Shown here: positions 1 through 5,597 of the stretch, piece after piece | How the letters are laid out: each line of letters begins with the position of its first letter | Position numbering within the stretch: the first letter of the stretch is position 1 | Assembly (NCBI GenBank): GCA_016287975.1 | Contig: JAEEXV010000017.1 | Span: 1-13,310, forward strand | Reading direction: 5' to 3' | From: Lentisphaeria bacterium | GTDB taxonomy: Bacteria > Verrucomicrobiota > Lentisphaeria > Oligosphaerales > Oligosphaeraceae | DNA length: 13,310 nucleotides | Program-made: the position numbers and the translations under genes | Notes under the pieces: model-generated | Seen by the model: only the letters and a program-made list of their open reading frames with translations | Told to the model about the DNA's origin: nothing | Databases searched by the model: none

Positions 1-96
1 GGCGCCGCCGGTGGCGGTCGCCAGCGCGCAGATGGTCTCTTCGCCTGATGCGGACATGTTGGACAATATAACCGATGGTTGCGGATTTTACGGTGC

Positions 97-130
97 CGCC
101 CGCGCGGTCGTGCGGGCGCGCGAGTTTTTT
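97..130 (+). terminator. Possible intrinsic terminator upstream of the HTH gene
   Basis: CGCCCGC (97-103) can pair with GCGGGCG (112-118) around an 8-base loop. Six T's follow at 125-130, but six other bases separate the stem from the T run, which is further than in a standard intrinsic terminator. It would end a gene lying to the left of the window. If real, it argues that the long open frame from position 11 is not coding before about 200 and supports the later start chosen for the HTH gene. Confidence 0.3.
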
Positions 131-136
131 GGGGCG

Positions 137-166
137 TTGCGGGGTGGAACGGCGACGGGATATTAC
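137..166 (+). promoter_or_regulatory. Candidate promoter for the HTH gene
   Basis: TTGCGG (137-142) and TATTAC (161-166) are separated by 18 bases and resemble -35 and -10 boxes. The predicted start near 173 would give a leader of about 40 bases before the ATG at 215. The same -35 sequence, TTGCGG, occurs in the better promoter candidate in front of the tRNA gene. This rests on pattern matching only. Confidence 0.3.
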
Positions 167-214
167 ATTGGACGCGGTTTTCCAGATGGTCGGAACAACA
201 TGGAGGATATGGCG

Positions 215-643
215 ATGAGGTCAATGGAGTTCGACGGGAAATTCACGCCGGAGGTGCGGGCGCGGCTGCGCGCCAAGCGCTTGGAACTGGGCGCGTCCTT
301 TCAGGCGCTGGGGGAGCATCTTGGCGTCCATGCGTCGACGCTGCGGAAGTGGGAGATGGGGGGGATCCTCGACTGCCACGGGCGGAATCTGACGCGGCTG
401 AGGCGGTATCTGCGCGGGGAATATGATGCGGCGGCGGCGAAGGCGTCTCCCGCGCGGTCGGCCATGGCGTCGCGCGGGCTGGCGCCTGAACTGCGGCTGT
501 GCATATCGCGGATGCCGGAGCTGTATGGGCTGTGCTGCCGCTATCCTGGCCTGGGCGAACGGATGGTGGCGGCCTTCAGCGCGACCTACCGGCAGATCGT
601 GCGGGAACTGCATCGGGCCAGCGCCGTCCAGGCGGAGCAGTAG
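215..643 (+). CDS. Small helix-turn-helix (Xre-like) DNA-binding protein
   Basis: The frame is open from position 11, but I choose the ATG at 215 because GGAGG at 202-206 lies 8 bases before it. ATG codons at 200, 209 and 224 are alternatives. The product is 142 residues. Residues 17-50 read like an Xre/Cro helix-turn-helix: RAKRLELGASFQALGEHLGV, then a recognition-helix-like HASTLRKWE and a following glycine. A basic stretch (RLRRYLRG, 61-68) comes next. The Ala-rich linker (71-84) leads to a C-terminal part (about 90-137) with three Cys (C96, C107, C108) that I do not recognise. It is probably a cytoplasmic DNA-binding protein, with unknown target. It ends two bases short of the convergent transporter gene, so the two are not co-transcribed. 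The family assignment is by eye; a single-HTH protein of unknown role is the safe reading. Confidence 0.65.
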   Translation: MRSMEFDGKFTPEVRARLRAKRLELGASFQALGEHLGVHASTLRKWEMGGILDCHGRNLTRLRRYLRGEYDAAAAKASPARSAMASRGLAPELRLCISRMPELYGLCCRYPGLGERMVAAFSATYRQIVRELHRASAVQAEQ

Positions 644-645
644 CG

Positions 646-1926
646 TCAGCCTGTCGGGGTGACGGGCTTTTCGCGCGGGAGGGGCCGCATGCGGAGGAAG
701 AAGAGCAGTCCAGGCAGGAGGATGCAGGCGGTGGCGAGGAAGAGGTGGCGGAACTCGGCGATGGCGTTGTGGGGCACGAAGCAGTGCAGGAGGGTGGAGT
801 TGATGGCGAGGCCCGCCAGGCCCGCGACCGCGCCTGAGAAGCAGTTGACGGCGATGGAGGCGACGACGTGCTGTTCCTGGGGGATGGAGCGGATGAAGTA
901 GTTGCCGAGGGCGTTGCTGATGCAGATGAAGTTGCTGCCGATGACGAAGAAGGCGGTGCCCATGAAGGCGAGGCTGTGGTGGTCGGGGGCGTGCCCGAGG
1001 GCGAAGGCGACGGCGATCTCCAGCGCGTAGGCGATGACGAGGAGGTTGCGGGGGCCGATGCGCCCCGCGACGGGGGCGGTGGCGAAGGACATGACGCAGG
1101 CGCCGAGGGTATGGCAGATGGAGAAGAGCAGGGCGTGGTGGTTGCTGAAGCCGTAGCCGCGCTTGACGGTGAGCATCGCCATCGGGAAGAGCAGGATGTG
1201 CGCGGTGCTGGTGAGGAAGACGGCGGCGATCTGGCGCAGCACGACGGGCGAGTGGAGCATCGCGCGCAATTGCGGCAGGAGGGGCTTGCGGGCGGATTGC
1301 TGGATGGCGGCGGGTTCGTCGATATGGCGGATGAACCAGGTGGAGGTGATGCCGAAGAGCGCGCCGACGACCATGATGCCCGCCAGGACTTCCACGCTGG
1401 AGCGCCAGCCCAGCAGCAGGTAGATGGCGGCGAGGGCGGTCAGCGAGGCGAAATAGTAGCAGCCCGTGAAGAGGCCCAGGACACGGGAGACGGCGTCGCG
1501 CGGGGTGTATCCCGCAAGGAACGGGGTGGCGAGGACGATTCCTGCGGCGCGGAAGCCGTAGAAGGTGAAGGCCCCGCAGAGGAGGATGGCGATGGCGGTG
1601 CGGTGCCAGCCGTAGTGCACGAGGATGGCGGTGGAGGCGATGACGATGGCGGTGGTGTTGCGCAGCAGCCAGCAGATGGACTGGCACTGGGCGACGCCGA
1701 CGCGGGCGGCGATGGGCTTGCCCAGGGGCAGGAGCAGATAGCCGAAGTAATAGAGCGCGCCGAGCGTGGCGATGACCCAGTTGGGGAGGCCGAGCTGCAC
1801 CCCGAAGAGGATGAGGATGGTGTCCCCGACGCAGATGTAGGAGAGCCCGTTGAAGGTGTTGAAGCCGTATGCGTAGTGCTGCGAACGGCGCTGCTGCTCT
1901 TCGGTCAGGGGGTGCGGGAGAATCAT
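646..1926 (-). CDS. Major facilitator superfamily (MFS) transporter
   Basis: The 426-residue protein has about twelve hydrophobic segments in two blocks of six. A charged central loop (FIRHIDEPAAIQQSARKPLL) separates them, as in MFS carriers. Length and layout are normal for the family. I chose the ATG at 1926 (start MILPHPLTEEQQRR) because homology-like sequence begins there; the frame stays open to 2232 but that extension is Pro/Arg/Ser-rich, crosses a terminator and looks non-coding. No Shine-Dalgarno sequence is visible before 1926. It acts in the inner membrane. The substrate cannot be read from sequence; sugar or sugar-derivative transport fits the neighbouring carbohydrate genes but is inference. 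A strong terminator at 2040-2091 lies between this gene and the upstream kinase/dehydrogenase operon, so it is probably transcribed from its own promoter in the roughly 110 bases after that terminator. Confidence 0.88.
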   Translation of the reverse strand: MILPHPLTEEQQRRSQHYAYGFNTFNGLSYICVGDTILILFGVQLGLPNWVIATLGALYYFGYLLLPLGKPIAARVGVAQCQSICWLLRNTTAIVIASTAILVHYGWHRTAIAILLCGAFTFYGFRAAGIVLATPFLAGYTPRDAVSRVLGLFTGCYYFASLTALAAIYLLLGWRSSVEVLAGIMVVGALFGITSTWFIRHIDEPAAIQQSARKPLLPQLRAMLHSPVVLRQIAAVFLTSTAHILLFPMAMLTVKRGYGFSNHHALLFSICHTLGACVMSFATAPVAGRIGPRNLLVIAYALEIAVAFALGHAPDHHSLAFMGTAFFVIGSNFICISNALGNYFIRSIPQEQHVVASIAVNCFSGAVAGLAGLAINSTLLHCFVPHNAIAEFRHLFLATACILLPGLLFFLRMRPLPREKPVTPTG

Positions 1927-2039
1927 GGGGACGGCGGGGGCTGGGCTTCCGGGCCGAGAACGGCCCGGCACGGGATGAAAGGCGGGGGAGCCTTGGCGGC
2001 CTGGGATTGTGCGGAACTGGCCGCATGAGGCCGTGGCGG

Positions 2040-2091
2040 AAAAAGCGGTTGGCGGCGCCTGCCTGGAGGGAGGCTGGCGCCGCCAATCGGT
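2040..2091 (-). terminator. Intrinsic terminator of the kinase/dehydrogenase operon
   Basis: TTGGCGGCGCC (2050-2060) pairs perfectly with GGCGCCGCCAA (2077-2087). The loop contains a further 4-bp stem (GCCT 2062-2065 with AGGC 2072-2075). Read on the minus strand, the stem is followed four bases later by six U's (A's at 2040-2045 on the plus strand). It sits about 26 bases beyond the dehydrogenase stop codon and separates that operon from the MFS gene. Confidence 0.8.
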
Positions 2092-2116
2092 GCGGGTATG
2101 GAATCGGGTGCGCGCT

Positions 2117-3241
2117 TTAGAGCGGCGCGGGCGTCTTGCGGAGGGATTCGGCGAGGGCCTCGGCGCCGGGGCGGTCCTTCCAGTCGCCTTCGAGGAGCGC
2201 GTCGATGGCGTTGAAGCGCAGGGCGATTTCAACGCCGTGGCGGAGGCGCGGGGCGGCGATGCCCTGGGTTTCGCAGAGGCGGACGGCGCCGACGATGCGG
2301 TCCTCCCAGCCGAGTTTGCGGGTGAGGTCGCGGGCGACGCGGGCGATGGCGTCGGAGAGGAGCGGGGAGATCATGCGCTGGACGAGTTCCTTGGCCCAGG
2401 CATTGTAGTTTGCGGGCTCGAAGTATTCGTCGACGCCCGCGTATTTGCGGCAGAGGGCGGGGCCTGCTTCCTGGACGAGGGCCTGGAGGGTGTATTCGAC
2501 GATTTCGGGGAACTTGGCGGCCTCGCTCATGTAGGTGCAGCCGCGTTCGGCGGCGAGGAGGGAGAGGAGCAGGTGGCTGGCGTTGTGGCCATAGAGCTTG
2601 GCTTCCTCGAAGGGGACGAGGTCGGCCTTGGCGAAGAGGTTCCTGATGCCGACTTCCTCGATGCCAGGGGCGCTGGAGGTGTAGATGGTGCTGAAGGCCT
2701 CGACGAGATGCCCCTTGGCGAAGCCCGGGGTCAGGGGCGGCAGGTCGCTTTCGGTGGAGGCGAAGACCTTGCTCATCTTGCCGATGACGGTGTCGAGGTA
2801 GTAGGTGTTCGGGTATTCGACGCCCATCGCGGCGGTGAGGTCGGCGGCGGCGGTGGTGCTGTTCTCGGAGGTGTAGACGTAGCGGCGGCCTTCGGGGTTG
2901 CGGGCGAAGGCCTCCTTCATCCACGGCGCGCAGAACTTGTAGAACTTGGTGGCGGGCAGCGCGGTGTTGAAGGCGAGCGCGTCCTTCGCGATCTCGATGA
3001 GCGCGGGCAGTTCCGCGGGGTCGTTGGGGTTGTAGACCTCGATGTCCTTGTAGGTCTGCGTGGTGATGCGGTCCGCCTCCGCCGTGTTCACGGTGATGGA
3101 GCGGTGCTGCTTGAGCGCGGCGACAAGCGTGGGCTCCACTTCCGCGAGGACGATGCGGTCGAAGCCGCCCTGGGCGGCGCCCGCGACGTAGATGCCGGTC
3201 TGGATCGGTCCGGCGCCGATGCCGATGAAGGTCTTTGCCAT
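2117..3241 (-). CDS. Mannitol-1-phosphate 5-dehydrogenase-like sugar-alcohol oxidoreductase
   Basis: The 374-residue protein has the layout of the long-chain mannitol dehydrogenase/MtlD family (E. coli MtlD is 382 residues). An N-terminal Rossmann motif IGIGAGPIQTG (6-16) is followed by an acidic residue after strand 2 (LAEVEP, 32-37), suggesting NAD(H). SEN is at 125-127. The family's catalytic signature K-x4-N-x2-H is intact as KLYGHNASH (K215, N220, H223). MtlD itself interconverts mannitol 1-phosphate and fructose 6-phosphate using NAD in the cytosol. Overall similarity looks distant, so the exact polyol phosphate is uncertain and I give no gene symbol. The gene starts 5 bases after the kinase stop codon; AAGGGA overlapping the end of the kinase gene may serve as ribosome binding site. 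Operon with the PfkB kinase is very likely. It ends just before a strong terminator. Confidence 0.85.
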   Translation of the reverse strand: MAKTFIGIGAGPIQTGIYVAGAAQGGFDRIVLAEVEPTLVAALKQHRSITVNTAEADRITTQTYKDIEVYNPNDPAELPALIEIAKDALAFNTALPATKFYKFCAPWMKEAFARNPEGRRYVYTSENSTTAAADLTAAMGVEYPNTYYLDTVIGKMSKVFASTESDLPPLTPGFAKGHLVEAFSTIYTSSAPGIEEVGIRNLFAKADLVPFEEAKLYGHNASHLLLSLLAAERGCTYMSEAAKFPEIVEYTLQALVQEAGPALCRKYAGVDEYFEPANYNAWAKELVQRMISPLLSDAIARVARDLTRKLGWEDRIVGAVRLCETQGIAAPRLRHGVEIALRFNAIDALLEGDWKDRPGAEALAESLRKTPAPL

Positions 3242-3246
3242 GATGA

Positions 3247-4251
3247 TTAATTCCCTTGCTGTTTCATGAATTCACGGACTTTGGCGATCGAGACGGCACC
3301 GTCGGTGGCGGTGGGGCTCATCAGGTTGAAGATGGCGTTGGCGGCGCCGACATGGAGGGATTCCTCCAGCGGCAGATCCTCGTGCAGCGAGTACAGGATG
3401 CCCGCGCAGAAGGCGTCGCCCGCGCCGACGGAGCCGACGATCCTGGGCGCCTTGTAGGAGTCGATGCGGCATTCGGTGCCGTCGGCGAGGCGGGCGTAGG
3501 CGCCCTCGGGATAGTGGATGACGAGTTCCTTCCGGAGCCCCAGGTCGAAGAACTTGCGGGCGACCTCCGAGAGGGCGGGCACGTCGATCTTGCCGTCGGC
3601 GGTGCGCAGGTTGACGCCGAAGGCGTTGCCCGCCTCGACCTCGTTGATGGCGAGGACGTCGGTGCCGGGCATGGCGGCGACGACGGCGGAGTGGAAGACG
3701 TCGGGGCGCTGGGAGACCAGGTCGAGGACGGTGGTGTATCCGCGTTCGCGCATCATGCGCAGCACGCGTCCGCCGCGGGTGCCGAACTCGGGGTCGGCGG
3801 CGTCGAGGCCGCCCAGGAGCAGGAGGTATCCGAGGTAGAAGATGCGGGCGGGGAAGTCGATCTTCTCGAAGTCGGCGACGTCGAGTTCGTTGTTGGCGCC
3901 GCGGCAGTGGAAGAAGGTGCGCTTGCCGTCGGCGGCCATGACGAGGGTGTAGCTGGTGGGGGCGGTGGCGCTGACGGTGAGGCCGCGGCAGTCGATGCCG
4001 TGCTTTTTCGCGCTGTCGAGGATGAAGTGCCCCGCGGGGTCGTCGCCGATGCGGCCGACGCCGTAGAGCGGGATGGTGGGATCCATTGCGGCCAGGTCGA
4101 GGAGGACGTTGTTGGCGCCGCCGCCGCCAGTCATGGGTTCCTCGCGGATGATGTCGCTCAAATTGCCTTCGCCGGGCCAGCGGTCCATTTGCTTGATCTG
4201 GTCGACGACCCAGTTGCCTGCGCCGATGATGCCGCGTGCTTGCTTGTCCAT
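3247..4251 (-). CDS. PfkB/ribokinase-family carbohydrate kinase
   Basis: The 334-residue protein has the usual length and both signatures of the family. A glycine-rich N-terminal motif TGGGGANNV (41-49) is followed by [11 protein letters not shown] (64-74). The C-terminal ATP/anion-hole motif [12 protein letters not shown] (273-284) contains the catalytic base, D279. PfkB kinases transfer phosphate from ATP to a sugar, nucleoside or sugar phosphate in the cytosol. The substrate is not readable from sequence. Because the next gene is a mannitol-1-phosphate-dehydrogenase-like enzyme, a fructokinase-like role is a reasonable guess. AGAGG (4260-4264, read on the minus strand) lies 8 bases before the ATG and supports this start. 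It is the first gene of a two-gene operon, divergent from the prepilin-like gene across 218 bases. Confidence 0.93.
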   Translation of the reverse strand: MDKQARGIIGAGNWVVDQIKQMDRWPGEGNLSDIIREEPMTGGGGANNVLLDLAAMDPTIPLYGVGRIGDDPAGHFILDSAKKHGIDCRGLTVSATAPTSYTLVMAADGKRTFFHCRGANNELDVADFEKIDFPARIFYLGYLLLLGGLDAADPEFGTRGGRVLRMMRERGYTTVLDLVSQRPDVFHSAVVAAMPGTDVLAINEVEAGNAFGVNLRTADGKIDVPALSEVARKFFDLGLRKELVIHYPEGAYARLADGTECRIDSYKAPRIVGSVGAGDAFCAGILYSLHEDLPLEESLHVGAANAIFNLMSPTATDGAVSIAKVREFMKQQGN

Positions 4252-4469
4252 GGGGAATGCCTCTGTGTTGTAGTGGGGAATGGGGTGAAAACCGTCTTAA
4301 TGTATATTCGCTTTCAGGGCGCGGCGGCGCATGGGGGAAAGAAAAAGCGGGGATTCTCCAGGCGGAGTGTAGAATCGGTGAATTGCGCGCATTCTTAAGA
4401 GTGGGCGGACCAGAAAAGGCACCCGAAGGAAACGACAAGCCAATCCCTAAAGCAAAGGAGGAAAGCACC
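4252..4469. other. Divergent intergenic region between kinase and prepilin-like genes
   Basis: This 218-base spacer must hold promoters for both directions. An AT-rich island at 4298-4308 (TAATGTATATT) offers a minus-strand -10-like TATACA for the kinase operon, and TAGAAT (4370-4375) is a plus-strand -10-like box for the prepilin-like gene. Neither has a good -35. A GAAT-N7-ATTC inverted repeat with a GCGCGC centre lies at 4380-4394, and CTTAAG follows at 4394-4399. These are weak signals and I call no promoter. The prepilin ribosome binding site AAAGGAGG is at 4454-4461. Confidence 0.4.
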
Positions 4470-5144
4470 ATGAATCGGAAATCTCTTTTCACACTCATCG
4501 AACTGCTGGTCGTGATCGCGATCATCGCAATCCTGGCGGCGATGTTGTTGCCCGCGCTGTCGAAGGCGCGCGAGAAGGCGCGGTCGATCTCCTGCGTGAA
4601 TGGCCTGAAGCAGATATCGACCGCCGCAATGATGTATGCGCAGGACTACGACGAAACGCTGCCGCTGGTGGCCTCCGCATACACGACGAAATACGTGGAT
4701 GTGACGACGCCAGGCGACAGTTGGTACGGGCTGCTGAACATGTATGTCACGAACGCCAAGTCCTTCGAGTGTCCGGCGGACACGGCGAAGACGAACGCCT
4801 CCGCGCTGATGGGCACGGACTTCGAGGTCTTCAAGTTGTCGTATGGTTTCAACGCGGTGTGCGATGCGCCGACGACCTCGTATGGCTCCTACAGCGCAAT
4901 CGCGCCGAACATGACGGTGGAGAATCCGTCGGCGACGCTGATGCTGGCGGATGCCGGGGTGGTGCATGGCGTGCTGTATCCGTATGTCGGTTCGGAGATC
5001 GAGGCGTCCGGACATCTCGCCTACCGGCATGGCGACAACTTCAATGTCGTTTTCTTCGACAACCACGCCTCCACGATGAACAACAAACTGAACACTCTGA
5101 CGCCGGACAAGGTCAAACTGGGGTTGACCGCCACCGACTATTGA
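4470..5144 (+). CDS. Prepilin-type N-terminal cleavage/methylation domain protein
   Basis: The 224-residue protein starts at the ATG 8 bases after a perfect AAAGGAGG (4454-4461). The leader MNRKSL is followed by [16 protein letters not shown], the type IV pilin/type II pseudopilin motif. The conserved Glu (E11) would be residue +5 after cleavage before F7. Position -1 is Leu rather than the usual Gly. A short amphipathic helix, [14 protein letters not shown], and CVNGLKQIS follow. The rest is a secreted head domain with FECPAD (99-104) and an H-X9-D motif from H187 to D197, in which Asn replaces the Gly of H-X9-DG. This architecture is typical of the many pseudopilin-like surface proteins of Lentisphaerota and relatives, where the exact role is unclear. 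It is expected to be membrane-anchored and exported by a type II/IV pilus-like machinery; no such machinery genes are nearby. It sits alone in its transcription unit with a strong terminator. Confidence 0.94.
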   Translation: MNRKSLFTLIELLVVIAIIAILAAMLLPALSKAREKARSISCVNGLKQISTAAMMYAQDYDETLPLVASAYTTKYVDVTTPGDSWYGLLNMYVTNAKSFECPADTAKTNASALMGTDFEVFKLSYGFNAVCDAPTTSYGSYSAIAPNMTVENPSATLMLADAGVVHGVLYPYVGSEIEASGHLAYRHGDNFNVVFFDNHASTMNNKLNTLTPDKVKLGLTATDY

Positions 5145-5155
5145 GCGAAGAATTG

Positions 5156-5217
5156 GCCATGCCGCCGGCGGTGTCGTCTGCCAGGGACCCAACGATGCGC
5201 CGGCGGCATGGCTTTTT
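5156..5217 (+). terminator. Strong intrinsic terminator of the prepilin-like gene
   Basis: A perfect 15-bp stem is formed by GCCATGCCGCCGGCG (5156-5170) and CGCCGGCGGCATGGC (5198-5212). TTTTT (5213-5217) follows directly, and a second T run starts at 5221. It begins 11 bases after the stop codon at 5142-5144 and separates this gene from the tRNA unit. Confidence 0.9.
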
Positions 5218-5238
5218 CGCTTTTTTCGCGGGGCGGGG

Positions 5239-5266
5239 TTGCGGATTTGGCAGGATGGGTTATAGT
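5239..5266 (+). promoter_or_regulatory. Promoter of the tRNA gene
   Basis: TTGCGG (5239-5244) and TATAGT (5261-5266) match -35 and -10 boxes with a 16-base spacer. The expected start, near 5273, lies about 8 bases before the mature tRNA 5' end at 5281. Position, spacing and the flanking terminators make this the best promoter candidate in the window. Confidence 0.6.
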
Positions 5267-5280
5267 AAGGCGTTTTCCGT

Positions 5281-5356
5281 GCCGGGCTAGCTCAGTTGGT
5301 AGAGCAGTGGAATCATAATCCACGTGTCATAGGTCCGAGTCCTATGCCCGGTACCA
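5281..5356 (+). tRNA. tRNA with anticodon CAT (tRNA-Met elongator, or tRNA-Ile2)
   Basis: The 76 bases fold into a full cloverleaf. The acceptor stem is GCCGGGC/GCCCGGT with a G-U pair at 1-72. The D arm is GCTC/GAGC with loop AGTTGGTA. The anticodon stem is GTGGA/TCCAC with loop ATCATAA (anticodon CAT), the variable loop is GTGTC and the T stem is ATAGG/CCTAT. The discriminator is A and CCA is encoded. The anticodon stem lacks the three G-C pairs of initiator tRNA, so it is an elongator Met tRNA or the lysidine-modified Ile2 tRNA; I cannot decide by eye. The T-loop reads TCCGAGT, so position 55, normally U (pseudouridine), is C. It has its own promoter and terminator. Confidence 0.93.
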
Positions 5357-5370
5357 ATTTACCCAGAGAG

Positions 5371-5412
5371 AAGCCACTTTTTCGCCTTTTTTGGGCAGAA
5401 GGTGGCTTTTTT
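5371..5412 (+). terminator. Intrinsic terminator after the tRNA gene
   Basis: AAGCCAC (5371-5377) pairs with GTGGCTT (5402-5408). Several further pairs, including G-U, extend the stem inward toward a loop of T's at 5387-5392. T's at 5407-5412 form the tail. It starts 15 bases after the tRNA CCA end. Confidence 0.75.
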
Positions 5413-5423
5413 CTTCCCTCGAA

Positions 5424-5432
5424 TGCTATATT
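5424..5432 (+). promoter_or_regulatory. Candidate extended -10 promoter for a small gene
   Basis: TGCTATATT (5424-5432) has the TGn extension directly before TATATT, a five-of-six match to the -10 consensus. No clear -35 is present, which extended -10 promoters can tolerate. A start near 5439 would give a leader of about 40 bases to the ATG at 5481. Confidence 0.3.
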
Positions 5433-5480
5433 CAGTCTCAATCGGTATCTCCGGCGTCAGGAACCTCGGAGGACCGTGCA

Positions 5481-5597
5481 ATGGGCAGAAAGAAAAAGAT
5501 AGGACTGGTAAAATTACCGGGCGCCATCTATCCATGGGGGACAAAGCGTGGGCAGACGCGCGAGGAGGGAGTTGATGCAGGCACCCCAGCCCTGTGA
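5481..5597 (+). CDS. Possible small protein gene (38 residues), unknown
   Basis: An ATG at 5481 is preceded by GGAGG at 5468-5472 with an ideal 8-base spacing and by an extended -10-like box at 5424-5432. The predicted peptide has a very basic start (MGRKKK), then IGLVKLPGAIYPWG, then a charged tail ending before TGA at 5595-5597. The last 84 bases overlap the 3' end of the hydrolase gene on the opposite strand. I recognise no family. It could be a real small gene, the truncated start of a lost regulator, or chance; the overlap with a gene favours caution. Confidence 0.28.
   Translation: MGRKKKIGLVKLPGAIYPWGTKRGQTREEGVDAGTPAL

Noticed and set aside
11..214. N-terminal extension of the HTH protein to GTG at 11
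   Set aside because: It would cross a hairpin plus T run and a promoter-like pair, and has no domain character. The ATG at 215 has a good Shine-Dalgarno.
221..2086. A 621-codon open frame on the minus strand overlapping the HTH and MFS genes
   Set aside because: The translation is dominated by Arg, Pro and His with no domain, and it is a shifted frame of the MFS gene in GC-rich DNA.
2009..4398. Long plus-strand open frames antisense to the dehydrogenase and kinase genes
   Set aside because: They are rich in Gly, Ala, Val, Asp and Glu without recognisable motifs, the typical antisense shadow of GC-rich genes. The minus-strand proteins have clear family signatures.
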